In this document: positions 27,628 to 34,956 of the stretch, in pieces | Numbering within the stretch: the stretch's first letter is position 1 | Layout of the letters: each line of letters opens with the position of its first letter | From: Chloroflexi bacterium GWB2_54_36 | GTDB taxonomy: Bacteria > Chloroflexota > Anaerolineae > Anaerolineales > Anaerolineaceae | DNA: 39,466 nucleotides | Assembly: GCA_001796355.1 (NCBI GenBank) | Contig: MGMG01000040.1 | Location: 1 to 39,466, forward strand | Direction of reading: 5' to 3' | The notes under the pieces: generated by a model | What the model was told of the DNA's origin: nothing | Databases searched by the model: none | What the model saw: the letters and a program-made list of their open reading frames with translations, nothing else | Made by a program: the position numbers and the translations under genes

Positions 27628-29568
27628 CTAACCTGCAGCGGGGGGCTCCTGAATGGGCAGCACGACGGTGAGTGTGGTGCCTTGGTTCAGTACCGAATCA
27701 ATCCACACACGCCCTCCGTGTGCTTCTGCCACCGATTTAACAATAGCCAGGCCCAAACCGGTACCAGTCTGCTCGCTGGTGTTATTACTGCCGCGGAAAA
27801 ATTTGTCGAAGACATACGGTAAATCTTTGGCCGGGATGCCGCCGCCTTCATCTATGAACTGCAGAATCACCTGGTTCTGCTCGATTTTGCCCTTGACCTG
27901 GATCTTACCGCCAGGGTGCGAATACTTGATGCAATTGTCGAGAACATTTTCGAACATGCGCCGAATTTGCAGCGGATTGCCGTAATAAGGAGGGAAATGC
28001 GCCGGCAATTGCATTTCGAACGGGTGATCCCGGCTGGTCAGGGCTTGTTGATAGGAGTCCACCACATTGCTCAAGTTGTTGGGAAGCTCGAACACCTCGC
28101 TCCGGCCGTCAAACCCGGTCTGGATGCGGCCAAGGTTGACCAGATCATCCACAAGATGAGAAATATTGGTCACGCTGCTTTCAACGCGCCGGATGAATTC
28201 TGATTGCAGCTCATTTACCGGCCCGGCCCGTTCGACCAGTTCGGCATAACCCAGGATGGCTGTGAGCGGCGACCGTAGATCATGTGAAACCGTACCGACG
28301 AATTCGTTCTTCATCCGGTCCAGGTTACGCAGATAGGAAATATCGTGCAGGGTGATTACCGCACCCACTTCGGGTATCGAACTGAACTGCGCGGAGAACA
28401 CGTGATTATCGACGGAAGTAAATTCGTTGCGGGTGGATAGGCTGGCGGTATTCGCCTCCAGCAGGGCTAATATTTCTGGCGTTGGGACGATCTCGCTGGC
28501 GAGTTTGCCGACTGCCTCGCCGGCAATGATCCCCAGCGCAGTTTCGGCCGCCTGGTTGATCATCAAAATTCGCCTTTCGCGATCGACCACGATCACCCCG
28601 TCCTGCACCCGGCGCAGGATGGTCTCCAGTTTATTGCGTTCCGCCCGGGTTTCATTGAACTGGTCGGCGTTTAGCAAAGCGATCACAGCGTATTCCGCCA
28701 GCGTCGTCAGCAAATCGATATCGTGCTTCTGGAAGGGCAGCCGGTTATTGCGGTTATCCACCCCTAGAACCCCGGTGACCCGGGATTTTAATAGCAGCGG
28801 AACATAGATCAGGCTGTGTACCAGGTAGGAAGTCTTGATTTTCCTGGGAGTGTTTTCGTCCACCACCACCGGCACTCCGGTCGTCAAAACCGATCCAGCC
28901 AGGGTGTCCTGGATGGGCAAACGGAAAGTGCGCACGAAGTCTTCCTGAAAATTTTTAGAGGCACGGATATACAGTTGGCCGGTTTCTTTGTCAATGAGCA
29001 GCAGACTGCCTTCCTCGGCCCCGGTCAGCTCTACCGCCGCCTCGACAATGGCGGTCAGCAGATTATCCGTGTCCAATTGAGCGGTGATCGACTGGCCGAG
29101 CCGCGAAAGGGTTTCCAGCTCATCCACCCGCTGACGCAAATGTCCGGTTGCCCGGCGCGACTCGAGCAGCACCCATTCCCGATTTCGTCTGGCTTTTTCC
29201 AGGCTGCTCTCCACGGCACGGAGCAAGTCATCCGCGCGCAACGGGGGGCATAAGTAATCGCTAACGCCCAGTCGCAGCGCTTCCTTTAATAAAGCTGGCG
29301 AATCCTGGGTTACAAACAACAACACCGGCACAGCCGGATACTGGTGGATGATTTTCTCCGCCTCGGATAACCCGTTTGAGCTGTCCTGCAGTTGGCCCAG
29401 GATGACAAGCTGCGGTTGAGCTTTATCCAATTCTTTCTGGGAAGAAGCAAAATCCGTAAAAACTCCGACTGTATAACCAGCAGAATTCAGCAACCGCTCC
29501 AACAGGTGGTTGGTTTGCGCATCATCGAGGATGATGAGGATTTTTTGATCCTTTGGCAGGGTATTCAT
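27628..29568 (-). CDS. Soluble histidine kinase: pseudo-receiver, GAF, PAS, HisKA, HATPase
   Basis: 646 residues without membrane segments, so a cytoplasmic sensor. Residues 8-125 form a receiver-like fold with the acidic pair Asp15-Asp16, but the phospho-acceptor Asp is missing (QLVILGQL, Gly58) and the conserved Lys-Pro is Cys-Pro (107-108). A GAF domain (~150-305) and a PAS domain (~313-410, GVIVVDRERRILMINQAAETALG) follow. The kinase core has His429 in SHDLRSPLTAILGYAEL, N-box NVLDNCIKYS (541-550), G1 FIDEGGGIP and G2 GTGLGLAIVKS. It should autophosphorylate and pass phosphate to an unlinked response regulator; none is adjacent. The signal is unknown. Confidence 0.92.
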   Translation of the reverse strand: MNTLPKDQKILIILDDAQTNHLLERLLNSAGYTVGVFTDFASSQKELDKAQPQLVILGQLQDSSNGLSEAEKIIHQYPAVPVLLFVTQDSPALLKEALRLGVSDYLCPPLRADDLLRAVESSLEKARRNREWVLLESRRATGHLRQRVDELETLSRLGQSITAQLDTDNLLTAIVEAAVELTGAEEGSLLLIDKETGQLYIRASKNFQEDFVRTFRLPIQDTLAGSVLTTGVPVVVDENTPRKIKTSYLVHSLIYVPLLLKSRVTGVLGVDNRNNRLPFQKHDIDLLTTLAEYAVIALLNADQFNETRAERNKLETILRRVQDGVIVVDRERRILMINQAAETALGIIAGEAVGKLASEIVPTPEILALLEANTASLSTRNEFTSVDNHVFSAQFSSIPEVGAVITLHDISYLRNLDRMKNEFVGTVSHDLRSPLTAILGYAELVERAGPVNELQSEFIRRVESSVTNISHLVDDLVNLGRIQTGFDGRSEVFELPNNLSNVVDSYQQALTSRDHPFEMQLPAHFPPYYGNPLQIRRMFENVLDNCIKYSHPGGKIQVKGKIEQNQVILQFIDEGGGIPAKDLPYVFDKFFRGSNNTSEQTGTGLGLAIVKSVAEAHGGRVWIDSVLNQGTTLTVVLPIQEPPAAG

Positions 29569-29713
29569 GCTTAAGTTTTCCAGGGGGAATTACAAAAAAA
29601 ACCAATCTCTATTTTACAACATGACCGGGATTCCAGGGCAATCCGTCCAAGGGAATTGTCATTCTCAGAACCGTTATTTCGATAAGAGATGTATAAGAAG
29701 ATTCGCCTGATAC

Positions 29714-29743
29714 TTGACTCTGGCAAGTTCGGCACCTTACAAT
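29714..29743 (+). promoter_or_regulatory. Promoter of the dnaJ-like gene
   Basis: TTGACT (29714-29719), an 18-base spacer and TACAAT (29738-29743). The normal start point falls at or next to the ATG at 29750, so the mRNA would be leaderless; consistently, no ribosome-binding site precedes the gene. Confidence 0.65.
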
Positions 29744-29749
29744 GTAAAC

Positions 29750-30667
29750 ATGGAATATAAAGATTACTACAAGATTCTTGGGGTTGATAAAAAGGCCAGT
29801 GAAGATGACGTCAAGAAGGCCTACCGTAAGTTGGCCATGAAACTGCATCCCGACCGTAACCCCGGGAATAAAGCCGCTGAAGAAAAATTCAAGGAAATCA
29901 ACGAAGCCTACGAGGTCTTGCGCGACAAAGAGAAACGAGCGCGTTATGACCAACTGGGTGACTCGTATCAACGCTGGCAGCAAACCGGCGGAGCCCCCGG
30001 CAACTTCAACTGGGAGCAGTGGACCACTGGAGCGCCGGGTGGCCGAACAACCCAGGTGGATATGGATGACTTGTTTGGCGGGCTGGGCGGTTTTTCCGAC
30101 TTCTTCGGTTCCATTTTCGGCGGTATGCCGGGAACGGGAGGCCGTCAAACAACCCGCCGCACCCGTCAACCCATTTCTTATGAACAGCCGGTGCAAATTA
30201 CTCTGGAAGAGGCTTACAAGGGCGCAGCCCGGGCTTTACAGATCGACGGACGGCGCCTGGATGGAAAAATACCGCCGGGAGCAAAGACGGGTACCCGGGT
30301 TCGCCTGGGAGGCATGGGTCCTGCTGGAGCAGACGGTCAAAAAAGCGATATCTACCTGGTGATCGAGGTCGCGCCCGATGCGCGTTTTGAACGCAAGGGA
30401 AACGACCTGTACAGCGAAGTGACGGTTGACCTGTATACCGCCGTTCTGGGCGGGCAGGTGCGGGTTCCGACTATGACGAGCGATGTGGTGCTGACCATTC
30501 CTGCCGGGACACAGCCCGGCCAAAAAATTCGCCTGTCAGGCAGAGGCATGCCTGAACTGCGCAATCCGCAGACTTTCGGCGATCTGTATGTCATGGTTAA
30601 AGTTCAGATTCCGCGGCAGCTCTCGGCAAAACAACGCGAATTATTCGAGCAACTGCGCAAAGGTTAA
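29750..30667 (+). CDS. DnaJ/CbpA-type co-chaperone (no zinc finger)
   Basis: 305 residues. J domain at 3-68 with the HPD triad (33-35) in [10 protein letters not shown], then a G/F-rich stretch (~75-130; [16 protein letters not shown]), then two C-terminal substrate-binding domains ([44 protein letters not shown]) and a dimerisation end. No cysteines occur, so the DnaJ zinc-finger module is absent; this is the CbpA-like class. It stimulates DnaK ATPase and delivers clients. The ATG at 29750 gives the standard [12 protein letters not shown] start. The htrA-like gene begins 36 bases after its stop, suggesting a protein-quality-control operon. Confidence 0.92.
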   Translation: MEYKDYYKILGVDKKASEDDVKKAYRKLAMKLHPDRNPGNKAAEEKFKEINEAYEVLRDKEKRARYDQLGDSYQRWQQTGGAPGNFNWEQWTTGAPGGRTTQVDMDDLFGGLGGFSDFFGSIFGGMPGTGGRQTTRRTRQPISYEQPVQITLEEAYKGAARALQIDGRRLDGKIPPGAKTGTRVRLGGMGPAGADGQKSDIYLVIEVAPDARFERKGNDLYSEVTVDLYTAVLGGQVRVPTMTSDVVLTIPAGTQPGQKIRLSGRGMPELRNPQTFGDLYVMVKVQIPRQLSAKQRELFEQLRKG

Positions 30668-30703
30668 CCTTTGGATCCTATTTCGGTTGAATGGACAAAG
30701 AAT

Positions 30704-31897
30704 ATGAACAAGAAAAAATTGCTGGTAGCTAGTCTGATAGTGGTATTGGTGCTTACAGCTTGCCGGTTCAGTTTTAATCTGCCTGGGATGTCCAGCGGCG
30801 CCAACTCATCACCGACCCCGGTTGAAGAAGCCGAATCGACAGGGGCGGTTACCCCACTGGTTCCAACTCAAGCAGCGTTCGTCCCGCTTACACCGCTTGA
30901 CCTTGGGGAGCGGGATGTACTGCTGACCACTCTCTACAATGCGGTTTCACCCGGAGTGGTTTCGATTTTGGTGACGACTGCGGACGGCGGCGGCGTTGGC
31001 TCGGGTTTTGTGTATCAAACCGGATACGTGGTCACTAACTACCATGTTGTTGAAGGGGAAACCGCACTTGAAATTGATTTTCCCTCCGGTTATAAGGCGC
31101 GCGGCACCGTAGTCGGCTCTGACCTGGATTCAGACCTGGCAGTAATCAAGGTCGATGCGCCGGATGAGGTCTTCGTACCGTTGACCATGGGCAACTCGGA
31201 TTCGATTGCAGTTGGCCAGACCGTGGTTGCCATTGGCAACCCGTTCCGGCTGTCCGGTACCATGACGGTTGGCATTGTTTCCGCCAAGGGCCGCACGCTG
31301 GATTCGCTGCGCCAGTCCGAGAGCGGTAATTTCTTCACCGCCGGCGATATCATTCAGACGGATGCCTCGATCAACCCCGGCAACTCGGGCGGACCGCTGC
31401 TCAACCTGAACGGTGAAGTGGTCGGCGTGAACCGCGCGATCCGCACCACCGGCACCACCGCCACCGGCGACCCGGTCAATAGCGGCATCGGCTTTGCCAT
31501 ATCGGGCAACATCGTCAAGCGCGTTGTGCCCGTGCTCATCGAGAAGGGCTCATACGATTATCCGTACCTTGGCATCACCTCGCGAGAGGACCTGACCCTG
31601 GATATGATCGAAACCCTGGGCCTGGCGCGCCAGACGGGAGCGTATGTGACCTCAGTTGCATCGGGCAGCCCGGCGGACAAAGCCGGAATTATTGGCGGCG
31701 TCACAGCCACCAGCTTTCCCGGTTTGCCTTTTGGCGGCGACCTGATCATCGCGGTTGATGGAAAACCTATCCATACTTTCAGCGAAATGTTGAGTTATTT
31801 GATTGCAAATAAAAGCCCTGGAGATAAAATTGAAGTAACTGTTCTGCGCGGCACAGAAGAAAAGGAGGTTACTATAACTTTGGGCCAGCGGCCTTAA
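30704..31897 (+). CDS. HtrA/DegP-like serine protease lipoprotein with PDZ domain
   Basis: 397 residues. The N-terminus MNKKKLLVASLIVVLVLTAC ends in a lipobox (Cys20), so it is a predicted lipoprotein outside the membrane. A Thr/Pro linker leads to an S1C trypsin-like domain with catalytic His114 (TNYHVV), Asp144 (SDLAVIKV) and Ser228 (NPGNSGGPLL). One PDZ domain follows (~287-397; AYVTSVASGSPADKAGI, GDLIIAVDGKPI). It degrades misfolded proteins outside the cytoplasm. The ATG at 30704 is preferred over an upstream TTG because it starts the signal peptide. It lies between a co-chaperone gene and an eRF1-like gene on the same strand. Confidence 0.93.
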   Translation: MNKKKLLVASLIVVLVLTACRFSFNLPGMSSGANSSPTPVEEAESTGAVTPLVPTQAAFVPLTPLDLGERDVLLTTLYNAVSPGVVSILVTTADGGGVGSGFVYQTGYVVTNYHVVEGETALEIDFPSGYKARGTVVGSDLDSDLAVIKVDAPDEVFVPLTMGNSDSIAVGQTVVAIGNPFRLSGTMTVGIVSAKGRTLDSLRQSESGNFFTAGDIIQTDASINPGNSGGPLLNLNGEVVGVNRAIRTTGTTATGDPVNSGIGFAISGNIVKRVVPVLIEKGSYDYPYLGITSREDLTLDMIETLGLARQTGAYVTSVASGSPADKAGIIGGVTATSFPGLPFGGDLIIAVDGKPIHTFSEMLSYLIANKSPGDKIEVTVLRGTEEKEVTITLGQRP

Positions 31898-31911
31898 CGG
31901 GCTGGCCGTTT
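31883..31911 (+). terminator. Weak hairpin at the end of the htrA-like gene
   Basis: GGCCAGC (31883-31889) pairs with GCTGGCC (31901-31907), then GTTTG. The stop codon lies in the loop. The T-run is short, so partial read-through into the following gene is likely. Confidence 0.45.
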
Positions 31912-31945
31912 GCATCAGCCTGGGCTTGTATGATAGGAGGTTGCC

Positions 31946-33046
31946 ATGTTGAATGAAAATGAACTGCGGGAATTGGCCAGGTTCATTGTGCCAGACCCCG
32001 TCGTAAGTCTGTACCTCAACACTGACTCCACCGCAGCCACCAAGGATGCTTACAGACTGCGCTTGCGCAACTTACTCAAAGAGATTGATCATCCACTGGA
32101 CGTTGCTGTCATCCAAAATTACTTCCAGACGGATTACGATTGGACCGGGCGCGGGGTGGCGGTATTTTCCTGTGCTCCGCAAAATTTTTTTCGTGCTTAT
32201 CCTTTGGCATTGTCATTGCCGGACTTGATGCACATCAGCGACCGCCCGAGCCTGGGCGTCCTGGCCCGATTGTTGGATAGTTTTGGCGGTTACGGCGTCA
32301 TCCTGGTGGATAAACAGGGGGCGCGGGCGTTTTCGTTCCACCTGGGCGCGCTGCAGGAACAGGAAGGCGTGCTCGGCGAGGTGGTTAAACAGGTCAAACG
32401 TGGCGGAGCATCAACCGTGGTTGGCGGTCGCAGCATGTTCGCTGGCGTCTCGCGGCATGTGGAAGAAGTCATCGAGCGCAACATGAAGGAATCCGCTGCT
32501 TTTGCGGTGAGATTTTTCGAAGATGCGCACATCCGGCGCATCTTGATCGGCGGCACCGACGATAACATCGCCTTGTTCCGCGGGTTGCTGCCCAAAGCGT
32601 TTCAGAGCCTGGTGGTTGGCGCCTTCCCCATGAGCATGAGCGCCAATCAAAGCGAAGTGCTTGCCAAAGCCATGCAAATTGGCCAGGAAGCCGACGAGAA
32701 ACGCGAAAACACTATGGTCAACGACCTGATTACCCAATCTGCCCAGGGCGCGGACGCGGTTATTGGACTGGATAACACACTGGATGCCGCTAATACGGAC
32801 CGGATAAACACTTTAGTTGTACTGCAGGGTTATCAACAGCCGGCTTATCGGTGTAAAAATTGTTCGTATCTGACACCGCGCCCGCACCGCACTTGCTCGA
32901 ATTGCGGCGGTGAAATGTATCAGATCCCGGATGTGATCGATGTGGCGGTCAGCCGGACGCTGCGCAAGGGCGGCAATGTGGAAGTGATCCGCGCTCACCC
33001 GCAGTTGGACAAAGCCGGGAAACTCGGCGCTTTTTTGCGGTTCTGA
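31946..33046 (+). CDS. Bacterial eRF1/aRF1-like protein with C-terminal zinc ribbon
   Basis: 366 residues. The region KRGGASTVVGGRSMFAGVSRHVEEVIERNMKESA (~151-184), the preceding GVILVDKQGARAFSFHLG strand pair, and RRILIGGTDDNIALFRGLLP recall the central and C-terminal domains of archaeal/eukaryotic release factor 1 and the VLRF1/baeRF families. The peptide-releasing GGQ motif is not present. A four-Cys zinc ribbon follows: Cys303-X2-Cys306 and Cys317-X2-Cys320. A role in ribosome rescue or tRNA/peptide hydrolysis is suggested by the family but unproven. AGGAGG precedes the ATG by five bases. It lies 48 bases after the HtrA-like gene and ends in a strong terminator. Confidence 0.8.
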   Translation: MLNENELRELARFIVPDPVVSLYLNTDSTAATKDAYRLRLRNLLKEIDHPLDVAVIQNYFQTDYDWTGRGVAVFSCAPQNFFRAYPLALSLPDLMHISDRPSLGVLARLLDSFGGYGVILVDKQGARAFSFHLGALQEQEGVLGEVVKQVKRGGASTVVGGRSMFAGVSRHVEEVIERNMKESAAFAVRFFEDAHIRRILIGGTDDNIALFRGLLPKAFQSLVVGAFPMSMSANQSEVLAKAMQIGQEADEKRENTMVNDLITQSAQGADAVIGLDNTLDAANTDRINTLVVLQGYQQPAYRCKNCSYLTPRPHRTCSNCGGEMYQIPDVIDVAVSRTLRKGGNVEVIRAHPQLDKAGKLGAFLRF

Positions 33047-33064
33047 CCATCAGGAGTTAACGAC

Positions 33065-33092
33065 AAACGGGCGGCACTTTGCCGCCCGTTTT
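33065..33092 (+). terminator. Strong intrinsic terminator
   Basis: AAACGGGCGGC (33065-33075) pairs perfectly over 11 bases with GCCGCCCGTTT (33081-33091) with a five-base loop, then T. It ends the dnaJ-like/htrA-like/eRF1-like gene group. Confidence 0.85.
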
Positions 33093-33205
33093 GATTATGA
33101 ATGCAGTTAATGCCTTTGTGGTAGATATTGTTTGATATTAATCTGTTAGTTTTCTGGACACTTTAAAAATTCAGTTGACGAATCTGGATTTACCCCTCAC
33201 CCCCG

Positions 33206-33308
33206 AAAATGAATTTTGAGTGTTTTTGCGCCGCCAGGGCGGCGCAAAAACACTCAATTAAGACAAACCCGCCCCAAGACTGGGGCGGGATGGGTGGGGT
33301 TGATAACC
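33206..33308 (+). repeat. Dispersed double-hairpin repeat, family B, copy B2
   Basis: First hairpin: TGTTTTTGCGCC and GGCGCAAAAACA (about 33221-33252). Second: CCCGCCCCA, four-base loop, TGGGGCGGG (about 33268-33289). The block AAAATGAATTT before and ATTAAGACAAACCCGCCCCA between them match copy B1 in inverse orientation, and the trailing GGGGTTGATAAC matches B3. It is noncoding. 33093-33205 shows nothing else recognisable. Confidence 0.75.
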
Positions 33309-33342
33309 TTATGACAAACAGGAACCAATCAGATCAAGATAC

Positions 33343-33399
33343 AAGGGGAACGAGGATTAGGCACGTTTCACTGCTATTCAGCAATCCCCGTGCCCCTAC
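33343..33399. repeat. Dispersed hairpin repeat, family C, copy C2
   Basis: AAGGGGAACGAGGATTA (from 33343) is an imperfect reverse complement of AATCCCCGTGCCCCT (33383-33397). The 17-base right side AATCCCCGTGCCCCTAC is identical to copy C1 at 8197-8213. It lies just downstream of the coiled-coil gene end. Confidence 0.65.
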
Positions 33400-33427
33400 T
33401 CATGTGCGTAATAGTTTAACTTATTCG

Positions 33428-34045
33428 TTACCGGCTCTCCAACCGCAGCAGATTCTCACTCAAAGTGCGCAGCTCATCGAGCGCTTTAGCAGAATCGGTG
33501 TCGATGGCGGTTTGGATGCCCGTCATGCGGTCTTCCAGGGCTTTGGCCGTCTCCTGATCCTCGATCAGTGGCAGCAGGGCGGTCATATTTCCGGCAGCGG
33601 CGCTGACTTCCTGCCGCGCGGTCAACAAATCCCGCGTGACCAGCGCCAGGCGAGCGTAAGCGACGTTGGCCTCCACCCGCGCCAGCGCCCGGTTGTAGCG
33701 CGCCGCCTTCAGTTCGGCGGTAGCGGCGTTTAGGTCGCTGGTGGTTTTATCCAGGTCGGACTCGGCGGTGGTTAATTTTTCCTGGGCTGCGGTCAGATCG
33801 CCTTTGACCTGGCGCAGTTCCTGGCCGGCCGGCAGGTAAAGCGCAAAGAATGCAGCGCCGAAACCGACGACCAACGTTGCCAGCAGGATCAGCACCCACC
33901 GGCCGACCCGGCTGGTCCTGGCCGGTTCAGCAACTGCTGATGCTTCGGCATGGACGGGGCCGGCGCCTTTGCCTGGTTCAACCGGCTGGCTTTCGGCCGT
34001 CTGAGCGTCATCCGCATCCACGGGGGGAGTAGATTGATTTTCCAT
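33428..34045 (-). CDS. Membrane-anchored coiled-coil protein of unknown function
   Basis: 205 residues. An acidic, Pro/Ala-rich N-terminus (~1-45) precedes one membrane segment (~50-70, WVLILLATLVVGFGAAFFALYLP). A long Ala/Leu/Glu-rich helix (~73-140, LRQVKGDLTAAQEKLTTAESDLDKTTSD onward) is a likely coiled coil, followed by a second helical part. Topology: short cytoplasmic tail, long external coil, or the inverse. GAGGAAG ahead supports the ATG at 34045. It starts 39 bases after the rhomboid gene ends and may be co-transcribed with it. No family recognised. Confidence 0.82.
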   Translation of the reverse strand: MENQSTPPVDADDAQTAESQPVEPGKGAGPVHAEASAVAEPARTSRVGRWVLILLATLVVGFGAAFFALYLPAGQELRQVKGDLTAAQEKLTTAESDLDKTTSDLNAATAELKAARYNRALARVEANVAYARLALVTRDLLTARQEVSAAAGNMTALLPLIEDQETAKALEDRMTGIQTAIDTDSAKALDELRTLSENLLRLESR

Positions 34046-34084
34046 GTTCTTCCTCGTTTTCTTGATTTTCAAAAGGGCGATTGC

Positions 34085-34780
34085 CTACGATATAGGGGAG
34101 TACGCTTCAGGAGGGCGATTGAAGCGGTTACGCCCTGCGAATACGGTTGCCATCACCAATCCAAAGACGAACCCGCCGATGTGCGCCCACCAGGCAATCC
34201 CACCAGCGCTGGCGCCGGATTGCAGCGCCAGGGCCGACAGCCCAGAGAAAAGCTGTGAGCCAAACCAGAATCCCAGATAGATCCAGGCCGGCACCTGAAT
34301 GAACCAGATAAAAATCAAGGGAACAAAGGTGAGCACTTTAGCGCGCGGGAAGAACAGGAAATAAGCCCCCAGCACGGCAGCGATCGCACCGCTGGCTCCA
34401 ACTGACGGGATGTTCGGCCCGGCGCCCAAAAACACTTGCAGCAGTCCGGCTGCCACCCCGCCAATCAGGTAAAACAAGAGGAAGCGTCCGGACCCAAGCC
34501 GATCCTCGACATTGTCGCCAAAAATGACAAGCGTCCACATATTGCTGAGCAGGTGCAGCCAACTGCCGTGCAGGAACATGTGCGAGATGAGCGGCGTCCA
34601 GGATGCCGGATTAACTAGGGATAAGTTGGCGGGCACCAGGCCGTAACTGCTGATCAAGCTTTCCAGCCCGGCGGGGGAGAGACTGGTCTCATACAGAAAG
34701 GCCAGAACATTGATCAGAATAATGCCCCAGGTGACTATGGAAAACCGCCGTGCGCGGATGGTATCTTTAATCGGGAACAT
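34085..34780 (-). CDS. Rhomboid-family intramembrane serine protease
   Basis: 231 residues with about six membrane helices. The catalytic Ser130 lies in GASGAIAAVLG and the partner His200 in AHIGGFVFG. The upstream HGSWLHLLSNMW (71-82) supplies the oxyanion His/Asn pattern. Rhomboids cut membrane proteins inside the bilayer; the substrate is unknown. The ATG at 34780 has AGAGGG close before it. A possible operon with the following single-pass coiled-coil protein makes that protein one candidate substrate, which is only a suggestion from proximity. Confidence 0.92.
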   Translation of the reverse strand: MFPIKDTIRARRFSIVTWGIILINVLAFLYETSLSPAGLESLISSYGLVPANLSLVNPASWTPLISHMFLHGSWLHLLSNMWTLVIFGDNVEDRLGSGRFLLFYLIGGVAAGLLQVFLGAGPNIPSVGASGAIAAVLGAYFLFFPRAKVLTFVPLIFIWFIQVPAWIYLGFWFGSQLFSGLSALALQSGASAGGIAWWAHIGGFVFGLVMATVFAGRNRFNRPPEAYSPIS

Positions 34781-34956
34781 CAACCCTCTGGCAGGATATC
34801 ATCAGGGTGAGGATACAAGCCTTACGGAATTATTGTAACGCAGTTTATGGCTGGACGATTATAGCGCGACTATGTGTGCACGAATGAAAATAGTGGGCAA
34901 TACGGCGCCGCATATGCTTTTATATTGGTGACCAGGATTCCCCTGACGATCATTAT

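Noticed and set aside
29711-29730. Heat-shock operator (CIRCE or HAIR) upstream of the dnaJ-like gene
   Set aside because: CTTGACT resembles half of a HAIR box, but no matching inverted half follows and no CIRCE sequence is present.
33209-33733. 174-aa open frame on the plus strand
   Set aside because: It starts inside repeat B2, crosses repeat C2 and then runs antisense to the coiled-coil gene.
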